NCBI GenBank assembly: GCA_048267245.1
Contig: JBLWXV010000001.1
Coordinates: forward strand, 1,674,001 to 1,738,000
DNA from: JBLWXV01 sp048267245
Lineage (GTDB): Bacteria; Bdellovibrionota; Bacteriovoracia; Bacteriovoracales; Bacteriovoracaceae
Length of the DNA stretch: 64,000 nucleotides
Direction: 5' to 3'
Below the pieces are notes generated by a model that did no database searches, was not told the origin of the DNA, and worked only from the letters and a program-made list of their open reading frames with translations. The first letter of the stretch is position 1. Each line of letters starts with the position of its first letter. The translations under genes were made by a program, and so were the position numbers. Shown here piece by piece: positions 16,359 to 24,982 of this stretch.

Positions 16359-17386
16359 AAATCCAAGCTTAGATCGCGAGCTTGGTTCTTTGCCTCTTTT
16401 AATACATTCAAAAATTTTTGGTGCTCAGGATGCTCCTTTCTATGAACTGCCTTGGCGAGATACTCGTTGGCCGACAGCCCAGACCAATGGTGAATCGGAT
16501 GCAGCAGGATTGAATCCACCCCAAGTTCGCTCCCAAGGGTGATGAGTTCGCTGAGACCTTGATAATTGTGATATTGCACAGTCATATTGAGATAAAAACG
16601 CTTAATGGCCCCATCTCTCTTTAGCTTAGAGATGAATTCGAGATTCTTTAAGAGTGTCTTCCACATTGGGCCTCGTACAATCTCATAGTCGCGCTCCCTG
16701 CCTGCATCGACAGAGATATTAATTTCGCTGATGAGCTCTGTTCCAGGAGAGCAACTCCGCCACATCTTTTCGTTTAGAAGTGTGCCGTTACTGAGGATTT
16801 TCACTTCTTTAAGTTTTGGAAAGTTTGCCTTGGTCAAAACTTTTAAAAGCTTTCGAATTCTTGGGGAGAAGAAGACTTCGCCGTTGTCTCCGAGTCGAAT
16901 AATCTCGATGTCGGCGCGGTACTTTTTTAATTCTATTAAGCTCGAGTAGAAAGCTTCTCTTCTTCTAGTTGTGAGCTTGGTAATTTGCTCTGGGCGACAG
17001 CTTGGGCACTTGAGATTACAAACATTGTCGCTTGAACCAAAGCTGACGAAACTAGGCCCTGAGGAGAGCACTGAATTTTGAGCTTTGATATCTTTGACCA
17101 CCGCTTGAGTGAGAAGGTGACCCTCAGTGATGAGTGGTCTCTTTTCATCGAGACTATCTATTTCAATGAGTGGCTCTTGGCACAGCTCGCGCTTGCAGGA
17201 GCTAAAATCTCCTTGGTACATCCTTTGACGAAAGTTTGCCGCACTCTCTCCATTCCACTTATCCTCACTCTCACTTTTATAAAGTAAGTCTTTACTTTTT
17301 AGCCAATCATCACAGCAAGGAATAAAGCTCTTGGCATTTAAAGAAGTGCGGCTAAAGGGGTAGGGGCAGACAGAACGAGGCTTCAT
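16337..17386 (-). CDS. Radical SAM protein with N-terminal SPASM/twitch-like cysteines
   Basis: 349 residues. The radical SAM [4Fe-4S] motif is C123-x3-C127-x2-C130 (CNLKCPSC), unusually far from the N-terminus, and is followed by LGDNGEVFFSP and INISVDAG strands of the partial TIM barrel. The first 70 residues hold further cysteines (C7, C24, C25, C64, C69) of the kind normally found in a C-terminal SPASM or twitch cluster, so the auxiliary cluster domain appears moved to the N-terminus. Substrate unknown; peptide modification is typical for SPASM relatives. It overlaps by 4 bp the upstream cyclic-nucleotide-binding gene. Confidence 0.75.
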   Translation of the reverse strand: MKPRSVCPYPFSRTSLNAKSFIPCCDDWLKSKDLLYKSESEDKWNGESAANFRQRMYQGDFSSCKRELCQEPLIEIDSLDEKRPLITEGHLLTQAVVKDIKAQNSVLSSGPSFVSFGSSDNVCNLKCPSCRPEQITKLTTRRREAFYSSLIELKKYRADIEIIRLGDNGEVFFSPRIRKLLKVLTKANFPKLKEVKILSNGTLLNEKMWRSCSPGTELISEINISVDAGRERDYEIVRGPMWKTLLKNLEFISKLKRDGAIKRFYLNMTVQYHNYQGLSELITLGSELGVDSILLHPIHHWSGLSANEYLAKAVHRKEHPEHQKFLNVLKEAKNQARDLSLDLNCKLPV

Positions 17387-17838
17387 CCCTTTTTCATATA
17401 ATTGGTGTAGATTTGATAGTACTCGCGCTGCTCTTCAATTGAGAGCGGCTTAATTGTCTCGACATTTTTTTTGCGAATCCCTTTGCCGCGCACGATTTCA
17501 TCGAGTTCGCGAATCTGCTTAGTAAATCCCTGGGCAAGGGTGAGTAGCCACTTTGGAAATTGCTTATTAATTTCCTGGACTGGAATCTTAATCAAGGTTG
17601 AATCTTCCATGCAAACGACGTTTGCACTTCTTGGTTCGCCGTCAAAAAAGGAGAGTTCCCCTAGATACTCACCCTCAGAGAGATAGGCAACGGGAATCAC
17701 CTGTGAGCCCTTGAGCACATAGACCATGAGTTTGCCCGAGTGAATGATATAGAGATCGTTATCATTTTCTCCAGCGGCGCATACCATATCTCCTTTTGCG
17801 AGATTGAGGGCCATGGGTCCTGATAATTTATCACTCAT
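17383..17838 (-). CDS. Cyclic nucleotide-binding domain protein
   Basis: 151 residues consisting of a single CNB beta-roll. The phosphate-binding cassette GELSFFDGEPRSANVV (about 62-77) has the conserved Glu and Arg that contact cAMP or cGMP. No DNA-binding or channel domain is attached, so it is a stand-alone sensor whose partner is probably one of its neighbours. The stop overlaps the radical SAM start (ATGA), and the SGNH/TPR gene ends 22 bp upstream of it on the same strand. Confidence 0.8.
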   Translation of the reverse strand: MSDKLSGPMALNLAKGDMVCAAGENDNDLYIIHSGKLMVYVLKGSQVIPVAYLSEGEYLGELSFFDGEPRSANVVCMEDSTLIKIPVQEINKQFPKWLLTLAQGFTKQIRELDEIVRGKGIRKKNVETIKPLSIEEQREYYQIYTNYMKKG

Positions 17839-17860
17839 ACTTTCTCCTTAAGTCGCCAGG

Positions 17861-18982
17861 CTAGAGGTCAAAGACCTGTTTAAGAATTTTGGCCGTATCC
17901 TTGGCCAGTGCTTGATAATAAATATTATGAACAAATCTCTCAGAGAGAAAGAGTTCATTGCGCATAAACTGTCCTTGTAACATGAGTTCAAAGTCGATCA
18001 GAAAGGTTCCGCTTTGATTGGCCACTTGGCGCATGATTCCGTTAAAGGCAGGACCTGCAGCAACCGGATCACAGTCAAAGGTCTGGGCTTTTTTAAGGGC
18101 GCTAATTGCCTCTTCTCGCCTTCCTAAATTCTTAGCGGCAATGCCCAGCAGGTACCAGGCATCAGCGTTGGCAACGAGGCCAGGGGCGGTCTCACTAAGG
18201 TCTTGATAGGCTTCTTTAAATCGACGCTGCTTAATCTGTGCCTTTTTTTGTTCAAGGAAGTTCACTGTCTCCATGGTCTGAGCGTTATTGCAAACTTCGT
18301 GGGGTTCGGCCTCAAGGTTTATAGGAGCACTCATGAGCAAGAGAGTGGAGCCTTTATTTCTAACAGTCTTAATAAGATCGTTGAGCTCTAGTTCAAAGAG
18401 CTTGAAGTGAATTTCTAGATTCTTTTGATAAATCGTGGGGTCTCGCTCTCTTTCACTTGGTTCAAATTCGCCAATAACCTTCATGGGGTGGTTTTGGTAG
18501 ATGAGTCTCGATAGAGGAGGCGCGAGAGTGAGTGCGGTGGCGACCTTGGGATGATTAAAAAGTTCAAAGTTTTTTAAAATAAGAGGCCTAGCACTGGGGA
18601 TGAAGGGCGTCTCTTTAAGTTCGTCACTCCCTCCAAAGTAGAGCACGACCTTGGGCAGGCGCTCGAGAGACTTGAGTTTAATGAGAGTGCGGTGAAGTCC
18701 TTCTCCGGTCCAAGACCAATTGACGATCTTAATTGGTGTGGCCAGCCCCTGAGAGACCTGGGAGACGATAATATCTTGGTAGGGGCCAAGGGAGAGACCC
18801 ATGGTGTCGCCGATGATGAGGATGTCTGCGGTCGAAATCCCTTCTGGTGGGACTAAGTTATTAATATTATTGATGTATGGATAGGGCATGACCTGAGTTG
18901 GGCGGTCTTTGGCCTTCCAAACCACGGCGCCCACCACCAAGAGAATCAAAATTAAGAAGAAATTCTTTAATATCTTAAACAA
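17861..18982 (-). CDS. Membrane-anchored SGNH-hydrolase-like protein with TPR-like segment
   Basis: 373 residues. One N-terminal transmembrane segment (FFLILILLVVGAVVW) anchors a periplasmic domain. ADILIIGDTMGLSLG and VVLYFGGSDE sit where SGNH esterases have the GDS and GxND blocks, but the nucleophile Ser appears to be Thr (GDT), so catalysis is doubtful. Residues about 270-310 form a TPR pair (WYLLGIAAKNLGRREEAISALKKAQ). It probably heads the three-gene operon. The role could be envelope polysaccharide esterification or a non-enzymatic scaffold. Confidence 0.5.
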   Translation of the reverse strand: MFKILKNFFLILILLVVGAVVWKAKDRPTQVMPYPYINNINNLVPPEGISTADILIIGDTMGLSLGPYQDIIVSQVSQGLATPIKIVNWSWTGEGLHRTLIKLKSLERLPKVVLYFGGSDELKETPFIPSARPLILKNFELFNHPKVATALTLAPPLSRLIYQNHPMKVIGEFEPSERERDPTIYQKNLEIHFKLFELELNDLIKTVRNKGSTLLLMSAPINLEAEPHEVCNNAQTMETVNFLEQKKAQIKQRRFKEAYQDLSETAPGLVANADAWYLLGIAAKNLGRREEAISALKKAQTFDCDPVAAGPAFNGIMRQVANQSGTFLIDFELMLQGQFMRNELFLSERFVHNIYYQALAKDTAKILKQVFDL

Positions 18983-19101
18983 AACGACTTGCCCTTTATT
19001 GGTAACTTCGACCTATTTTAGTGCTTTCTCTTTATTCTACCTGTGACTTTTGCTATGTAAAAGCTTGCAAATTGATAAGCCTATTGGTGGATTAAAAACC
19101 T

Positions 19102-20295
19102 ATGACATTTCCCGAACTCCTCAGTCCCGCTGGAAGCCTAGCAAAGCTTAAAACGTCGATCCTCTACGGAGCGGACGCAGTTTACTGTGGTGGGATGGAA
19201 TTTGGATTGCGCCAAGCTGCAGACAATTTCACTGAGGCCGAACTCTTTGAAGGGGTGGCCTTTGCCCACCAACATGGGTCGAAGGTCTATGTGGTTCTCA
19301 ATTCCTTTCTTCACAACGAAGACCTCGCGCGCCTGCCAGAGTTTTTAAAGACTTTGGAGGCGGCCAAGATAGATGCCGTTATCGTCTCAGACCTTGGAGT
19401 TGTGATGACGGTGGCCGAGCAGTCGAGTCTAGAGGTTCACCTCTCTACTCAAGCGAGTTGTCTCAATGCGAGTGCGGCCAAGTTGTGGGCGCGCATGGGG
19501 GTGACGAGAGTCGTGCTTGGCCGTGAGGTGAGCATTAGTGAAGCGGCCATTATTAAAAAGAAGAGTGGTCTTGAAATTGAGATGTTTATTCACGGTTCGA
19601 TGTGCATGGCCTACTCGGGCAATTGCGTGATCAGTAACTATACTCAAGGTCGCGATAGCAATCGCGGTGGATGCGCTCACTCATGTCGCTTTGAATACTC
19701 ATTTGACTTGGGTGATGAGAAGCGTGCGCGCGCCTACTTTATGAGCTCTAAGGACCTAGAGGGAATTCGCCTGCTTCCCGATTTTATCAACGCGGGAATC
19801 GATTCATTAAAAGTTGAAGGGCGAATGAAGTCCCCTCACTACGCCGCCACCGTGAGCAAGGTCTACTCAGAGGCATTGCGCTACTATAGAGAAGGCGCGG
19901 CGTTTGGAGAGGTCCCACTTGAAAAGCTAGCCGCCTGGGAGAGTGAGCTTAGAAAAATACCTCACCGCGACTACACTGAGGCAAGTCTAAAAACTCCCGC
20001 AAGTGAAACTTCTATTTTTAATGACCGTGAACACGCTGAGGGCACGCACCAAGTTGTCGGCAAGATTATTGGAACCTCCGGTGAGCGCGCGGTGATTGAG
20101 GTCACGAGTGCCTTTCATCCGCGCGATCAATTAGAGGCCATTAGCTTTAAAGGCGACAACATAAGCTTTGCTCCTGAAAAACTCTTTGACCCCACTGGAG
20201 GTGAAGTGAGTAGAACAAAGCCTGGGACTGTGGTGATGCTAGGGCCTGTGGCCGGACTAAAATCAGAAATGATTGTGAGAGCGGTAGCGCCATGA
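19102..20295 (+). CDS. U32-family protein, TrhP-like tRNA hydroxylation enzyme
   Basis: 397 residues. PELLSPAGSLAKLKTSILYGADAVYCGG and the block MFIHGSMCMAYSGNC..NRGGCAHSCRFEY give Cys168, Cys175, Cys191 and Cys195, matching the iron-sulfur-binding cysteines of E. coli TrhP (YegQ), which helps make 5-hydroxyuridine at tRNA position 34. It is annotated in databases as peptidase U32, but proteolysis is not the established role of this subgroup. It is about 55 residues shorter than YegQ. Its stop overlaps the next U32-like gene by 4 bp. Confidence 0.82.
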   Translation: MTFPELLSPAGSLAKLKTSILYGADAVYCGGMEFGLRQAADNFTEAELFEGVAFAHQHGSKVYVVLNSFLHNEDLARLPEFLKTLEAAKIDAVIVSDLGVVMTVAEQSSLEVHLSTQASCLNASAAKLWARMGVTRVVLGREVSISEAAIIKKKSGLEIEMFIHGSMCMAYSGNCVISNYTQGRDSNRGGCAHSCRFEYSFDLGDEKRARAYFMSSKDLEGIRLLPDFINAGIDSLKVEGRMKSPHYAATVSKVYSEALRYYREGAAFGEVPLEKLAAWESELRKIPHRDYTEASLKTPASETSIFNDREHAEGTHQVVGKIIGTSGERAVIEVTSAFHPRDQLEAISFKGDNISFAPEKLFDPTGGEVSRTKPGTVVMLGPVAGLKSEMIVRAVAP

Positions 20296-21461
20296 AATTT
20301 GTCTATCAGCTCACTCACGCAAAAGACTTAGATGCCGTCCTGGCAGGCTCAGTAGAAGAAGTGATTCTATGCTCGCGCGAGTTTTCTCGCTTTGGTGAAC
20401 TCTCATTGGGAGAACTCAACGATCTGGCCAGACGCTTTAGGGCCGCAAAATTGAGAGTGATCTTTTCCTTTGATATTTTGATGACCGAGAATATATTTGC
20501 TCAAAAAATTCTCGCTCTCTCAGGAGTTGATCTCTCTCTCTTTGATGGAGTTCGCGTTCAAGATCCTGGAGCGCTTGAATATTTTAGAGAGCACCCATTA
20601 AACCTCTCACTACAATTAATTCTAGAGACGGGCAATCACAACACTCGCTCAATTAAGCAGTGGGCGAGTATTGCCGGAGAACGCCTTGAGCGCCTCATCC
20701 TCTCTCTTGAGTGGCCTAAGAGTGAACTCTTTAAGCTCATTGCTGAGACTCGCTACCAATATGAACTCATGGGGCTTGGGCCAATTCTTCTTTTCTATTC
20801 GCCGCGCTCACTCGTGCGCCCCTTGATTAAGGGCGATGAGAGAGAGGAACTCGATGTCCTGGCCAATAGTGAAGAGTCTCCGCACAAGGGCTTTAGAGTG
20901 TTAGAGAACTCTCATGGCACTTTTATGTTTCACCCTAAGCACCACGGTTTACTTGAAGAATTTCAAGAACTCAAAACGGCGGGATTAGCGGCCTTTAGAC
21001 TTGAGCTTCTAAGTAGTGATGATCGTCAAATTATTGCAAGCTTTTCAGCACTTTTAAAATCAGTTTCTTCTGAAGATTTAGCGCTTGGGGTCCAGAAGAT
21101 TAAAAGTCTCTACCCGCACACTCTGATTAAAGGCTTCTACAAGGTCAATAAGTCTAACGTGCTCTTTAAGAAGTTAAAGAATGATCGCTTGAGTGCACGC
21201 AGTGAACTCCTAATTGGACAGGTACTTGACTACAAAAAGGGAAGACCTCTACTCGTGAAGAATCTTCATCCCACCCGCTCTGTAATGATCGGTGAAGAGC
21301 TTCGCTTTCTAAGCACAGAGGGCAAAGATAAGGTCGTGAGTCTTGTGCGCCTTCAAAATCTTCACGGCCAAGAAATTTCCTCTCTTGCCCCTGGCGAATT
21401 AGGACTCTTTCCCTTTGTGGGATCAATGAGTGTGAAGTCTCAAGTCTTCTGGCTCAGTTAG
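20292..21461 (+). CDS. Cysteine-poor U32-like paralogue
   Basis: 389 residues. The N-terminus FVYQLTHAKDLDAVLAGSVEEVILCSREFSRFGELS and the C-terminal part with GFYKVNKSNVLFKKLKN followed by a beta-barrel-like tail look like a U32 barrel plus the family's C-terminal domain, but the four cluster cysteines are absent. It overlaps the TrhP-like gene start to stop (ATGA), so the pair may form a heterodimer in which this subunit is structural or binds tRNA, as in other two-gene U32 systems. The family call is by layout and weak motifs. Confidence 0.55.
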   Translation: MKFVYQLTHAKDLDAVLAGSVEEVILCSREFSRFGELSLGELNDLARRFRAAKLRVIFSFDILMTENIFAQKILALSGVDLSLFDGVRVQDPGALEYFREHPLNLSLQLILETGNHNTRSIKQWASIAGERLERLILSLEWPKSELFKLIAETRYQYELMGLGPILLFYSPRSLVRPLIKGDEREELDVLANSEESPHKGFRVLENSHGTFMFHPKHHGLLEEFQELKTAGLAAFRLELLSSDDRQIIASFSALLKSVSSEDLALGVQKIKSLYPHTLIKGFYKVNKSNVLFKKLKNDRLSARSELLIGQVLDYKKGRPLLVKNLHPTRSVMIGEELRFLSTEGKDKVVSLVRLQNLHGQEISSLAPGELGLFPFVGSMSVKSQVFWLS

Positions 21462-22096
21462 TTTTGAGAAAAGAAGAACACGTCCTTTTCAATAACTTCA
21501 AGTTCTAGTTCCCAGCGCTTTGCAATGTAGTGAATTGAATCAATTGTGAAGAGAGTAATGTGAGTGGGATCGTTCTTATAGTACCACTTCTCAAAATCAA
21601 TACTCTCATCATAGAGCTGAGTCATGACGGCGAGTACTCCCTTTGGACGAAGAAGGTCTTTTAACTGGGTGATCACTTCAGCGGGGGCACTGAGGTGCTC
21701 AATCACTTCAGTCATTGCAATAAAGTCGTAGTTAGTTTGAAGCCTCTGCTCTTCTGGGCAGAAATATGCGTCATAGTTAACACAAGTGTGTCCACTCTCT
21801 GTCATGATGAGAGAGAGTGTAGGTCCTGGGCCACTGCCAAAATCTAGACCAGTACTTGCTTTTGTTAATTTCCTCAGTAGTGGTGTGGTGAGCTTTCCTA
21901 AATGCCTGCGGTAGCCCTGATCATTTGGGTCGTTATTATGGGTGAGGTAGTGTGCGTGCTCTTCTTTGGGTCCAAGCTGGAATTCTTTTGGAACGAAGAT
22001 TAATTTGCAACTCTTACAGCTTCTAAATTGTCTCAATTCTTTTTGATAAAAGACGATGGTCTCTTCACTCTCACATAAAGGGCAGGGGGCACTCAT
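21458..22096 (-). CDS. Class I SAM-dependent methyltransferase with N-terminal zinc ribbon
   Basis: 212 residues. Cys5, Cys8, Cys27 and Cys30 (CPLC..CKSC) form a zinc ribbon, followed by a Rossmann methyltransferase with motif I LDFGSGPGPTLSL and motif IV FIAMTEVIEHL. This architecture is shared by many small methyltransferases; substrate unknown. The start overlaps the stop of the RlmL-like gene (ATGA), so the two methyltransferases are co-translated. Confidence 0.75.
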   Translation of the reverse strand: MSAPCPLCESEETIVFYQKELRQFRSCKSCKLIFVPKEFQLGPKEEHAHYLTHNNDPNDQGYRRHLGKLTTPLLRKLTKASTGLDFGSGPGPTLSLIMTESGHTCVNYDAYFCPEEQRLQTNYDFIAMTEVIEHLSAPAEVITQLKDLLRPKGVLAVMTQLYDESIDFEKWYYKNDPTHITLFTIDSIHYIAKRWELELEVIEKDVFFFSQN

Positions 22097-23217
22097 AATT
22101 TATAGAGCCCAACACTAATTCCTCCGTGAGAGAATTTTATGAGTGCGGTGGCACTCTTAGGTGCCAGATGATGGGGGACGAGCACATATAGACCCAAGCA
22201 ATTTTCAAACTCAGGCCACTTCTCATAGAGAGAGCTGAGTCCATTTGTGCTCTTAATTCTCTCTCCATAGGGAGGGTTGGTGACGATGACAAAGCGAGTA
22301 TCAGGAGCGATAGCGACTTTAACCTCTTCGTTTTTTAAAGTGATCTTACTCTGGTCATAGTGACTGAGGTTCTTCTTGGCCGCCGCTATGATTTTAGCGT
22401 CTAGATCACTCCCAAGATGAGATTTAAAGAGAGAGTGATCGTCACTATCGCCTTTTTGAACACTCGGTTCAAAAATATCCAGTGCGTACTCTCTGGCATC
22501 ACTTGGTGCGCGCCATGAGAGTGATTCACTTAAAATTGTACCACTGCCACAGAATGGGTCCCATAGACAGAGTTCGTGGGGAAGTTCTCCTCGCTCTCTT
22601 AATTCATCACAGGCAATCATGAGACAAGCGTGGGCGAGGTTTTCTCTTAACGGAGCAGCTCCAATGTGTTTCTTAGCTGCTCCACTTCTGCGGTGAAGAT
22701 TCTCTCCTGCGAGATCGAGGGAGAGAGAGAGGGTGTCATTGTCTAGTCTTGCGTAGAGAGTAGGCCTTGATTCCGGGGCCAGGCTTTCATAGCGCTTTAT
22801 GAGATCTTTCTTGGGTGCGCGCGCGGCCAGAGATGTTTTAAGGGCGTCTCTTAGAGTCTTTTCAATGCGACCACTGTGCATGAGTCTTGAATTAGTCGCG
22901 CTTACTTTAATATTGATTTCTTCGCTGACAATAAAGTGTGCCCAGCTAATGGACTTCACTTTGGAGTAGAGTTTGGGAAAATCTCTCACGCGAAAACTAC
23001 CTAGTCTCCAGAGTAGGTGGGTTGGAATTTTAAGGTGTCGAATAATTTTGGGTAGAAGCTCACGTGGTGCTTCAAATTCAATCCCGCCGTGAAAGACTTT
23101 GGGAGGAGCGATCTCTAGACCCATCTCTTCTAATTCTTTTAAACAAAGACTCTCTAGCCCTGGGGGCGTTGTGGCAAAGAATGTGTGAGTAGGGGAATCG
23201 GTCCAAGTTTTAAGCAT
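22093..23217 (-). CDS. RlmL/TrmN-type THUMP-associated RNA methyltransferase
   Basis: 374 residues. The N-terminus FFATTPPGLESLCLKELEEMG is typical of RlmL-like N-domains; a THUMP-like region follows; LHRRSGAAKKHIGAAPLRENLAHACL, WDPFCGSGTILSES (SAM loop) and VTNPPYGERI (catalytic NPPY) are the hallmark blocks of COG0116 N2-guanine RNA methyltransferases. Target is probably 23S rRNA or tRNA guanine. The ATG at 23217 is preferred; an in-frame ATG at 23262 would add 15 residues unlike the family and run to within 8 bp of the divergent PAP2 gene. Confidence 0.8.
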   Translation of the reverse strand: MLKTWTDSPTHTFFATTPPGLESLCLKELEEMGLEIAPPKVFHGGIEFEAPRELLPKIIRHLKIPTHLLWRLGSFRVRDFPKLYSKVKSISWAHFIVSEEINIKVSATNSRLMHSGRIEKTLRDALKTSLAARAPKKDLIKRYESLAPESRPTLYARLDNDTLSLSLDLAGENLHRRSGAAKKHIGAAPLRENLAHACLMIACDELRERGELPHELCLWDPFCGSGTILSESLSWRAPSDAREYALDIFEPSVQKGDSDDHSLFKSHLGSDLDAKIIAAAKKNLSHYDQSKITLKNEEVKVAIAPDTRFVIVTNPPYGERIKSTNGLSSLYEKWPEFENCLGLYVLVPHHLAPKSATALIKFSHGGISVGLYKL

Positions 23218-23270
23218 AGGGTCGCATCTTAGGGGGCCAAAGCCCCTTTGTCTATGGCACAATAGGGCCT

Positions 23271-24227
23271 ATGTTTGAATATCGCATTCAACAGGCATGG
23301 GATAATTTTAGAGGGGACTTCGGCCTAGGTCGACTGACGCTCTTTATTAGCTTCTACAATGTCTTTCTCTTTTTTTTGAGTGGAATCTTCTTTGGTGGCT
23401 TTCAGCTGCTTGCTCTCTATCCCGTCGTCTTTGCTATGATCTTTTACTTCTTGAGGCAGAAGTTTGTGCGCTTTAGCGATACCACCAAGTTGGTTTTAAA
23501 CGTCCTACCTCTAACGATCACTATCTCCCTCAATTACTTTCTCGTGGGCGAAATGGACCGGGCCAGTGGAATGCTCACGCGCTATGACCCGTTCTTTTCT
23601 GGCATCGACCTGTGGCTCTATTCATCGCCTATTGCCTCGGTCTTTGAATCTGTGCTTCGTCCCACCGGACTAGTGGGTACTTTTATTTATGACTTAATGA
23701 TGACTAGTTATATGTCCTACTACCTCATTCCCTGGTACGGCGCTATTCTCTACTACCGTCAATTGCCCTCTCATCTGCACTACCGATTGGGGCGCTTTCA
23801 AGCCTCTGTCATCGTTTTTTTCTGTCTCAATTATCTCTTTTATCTCACGGTTCCCGTCGAGGGGCCGCAGTACTACTTAAAGGAATTTTTTACGGCACCT
23901 CTGCCATTTTCAGCCTGGGGCGAGCACCTCTGGAATATGGTTCACACTGGGCAAACCACCTATATCGATTGCTTTCCCTCTGGCCACTTTGGCATTTCGG
24001 TACTCGTTTGCATTTGGCTCTTTAAAATTAATCACTCCCATCGCTTTTTTATGGCCCTGGTAACCTTTAGCATTGCCTGCGCCACCCTGGCCATTCGCTA
24101 TCACTACACCATTGATCTCATTTGTGCCTTTCCTCTGGCCTATCTGAGTTTCAAATTGGGCAATGTTCTGCTACCTTCCGGACTCGATCTATATTCCTAC
24201 CGCAAAGATCGCACCCAAGGAGAATAA
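23271..24227 (+). CDS. PAP2/Aur1-type membrane phosphatase or phosphotransferase
   Basis: 318 residues with about six transmembrane helices. The phosphatase signature parts CFPSGHFG and RYHYTID are present, giving the catalytic histidines and Asp of the Aur1/Ipt1 branch of PAP2 proteins, which act on lipid phosphates or transfer phosphoalcohol groups to lipids. It probably works at the inner membrane on a phospholipid or isoprenyl phosphate; substrate unknown. The RsmI-like gene begins 2 bp after its stop, so they share a transcript. Confidence 0.78.
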   Translation: MFEYRIQQAWDNFRGDFGLGRLTLFISFYNVFLFFLSGIFFGGFQLLALYPVVFAMIFYFLRQKFVRFSDTTKLVLNVLPLTITISLNYFLVGEMDRASGMLTRYDPFFSGIDLWLYSSPIASVFESVLRPTGLVGTFIYDLMMTSYMSYYLIPWYGAILYYRQLPSHLHYRLGRFQASVIVFFCLNYLFYLTVPVEGPQYYLKEFFTAPLPFSAWGEHLWNMVHTGQTTYIDCFPSGHFGISVLVCIWLFKINHSHRFFMALVTFSIACATLAIRYHYTIDLICAFPLAYLSFKLGNVLLPSGLDLYSYRKDRTQGE

Positions 24228-24228
24228 T

Positions 24229-24921
24229 GTGACGGGAAGACTCATCCTCGTGCCAACGCCTATCGACGATCAAACGCCCCTAGAAGCTTGCGCTCATGCC
24301 ATGCTCTTAAAAGCGGCAACAGATAGGAGAGAGACTTCAGTCTTTGCAATTGAAGACCTCAAGCCTGGCCGCGCTCGCTGGCTCTCATGGGGGCTTCCAC
24401 GCGATGTAGTGGATGACTTTGTTCTCTATAACGAACACACCCGTGAGGAGTTGCGAGCGAGCTTGCTTGAGCGCATGTACATGGGCTGTGATGTCTATTT
24501 GATGAGTGATGGTGGTCTTCCGGCATTCTGCGATCCCGGACGCCACCTTGTTGATGCCTGCCACCGAGATGGTTTGGAAGTGACCTCGACACCCTTTCCC
24601 AATTCTACGCTTCTCGCCCTTGCCCTCTCAGGCTTTAGTCATGATGAATTTCTTTTTAAGGGATTTTTACCTGTAGAAAAGGGCGAGCGCCGCCGCGCTA
24701 TGGGCGAGCTTTCAAAGTATAAGGGCACTATCGTCTTAATGGAGACTCCCTACCGATTGACCAGACTGCTTGAGGAACTTGAAAGTGTATGGAAGGGCGA
24801 AGCCTTTCTCGCCCTGGATCTGTGTATGCCAAGCCAGGAGTTGAGCCGCGGGCGCCTCTCAGACCTTGCTAAGCGTCACAAGGGGCAAAAAAGAGAGTTT
24901 GTGCTGATTTTGTCTCGGTAA
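24229..24921 (+). CDS. RsmI-like SAM-dependent methyltransferase (tetrapyrrole methylase fold)
   Basis: 230 residues. LILVPTPI near the start, SDGGLPAFCDPGRHLVDACHRDG and GFLPVEKGERRRAM..GTIVLMETPYRL match the RsmI (YraL) family, which methylates C1402 of 16S rRNA. The sequence is shorter and more divergent than E. coli RsmI (286 residues) and resembles the shorter paralogue group, so the rRNA target is not certain. The GTG at 24229 with AAGGAG at 24217-24222 is the start; a longer start inside the PAP2 gene is unlikely. Confidence 0.75.
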   Translation: MTGRLILVPTPIDDQTPLEACAHAMLLKAATDRRETSVFAIEDLKPGRARWLSWGLPRDVVDDFVLYNEHTREELRASLLERMYMGCDVYLMSDGGLPAFCDPGRHLVDACHRDGLEVTSTPFPNSTLLALALSGFSHDEFLFKGFLPVEKGERRRAMGELSKYKGTIVLMETPYRLTRLLEELESVWKGEAFLALDLCMPSQELSRGRLSDLAKRHKGQKREFVLILSR

Positions 24922-24982
24922 TTTAAGGGCTTAGCGCCTATTATTTAAATGACCTCTAGCTCCACGCGTGGTATCAAAGGCC

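Noticed and set aside
23230..23250. GGGGGC-CAAA-GCCCCT hairpin between the RlmL-like and PAP2 genes
   Set aside because: It lies between divergent gene starts, where a terminator has no purpose, and no T-run or operator evidence supports a role.
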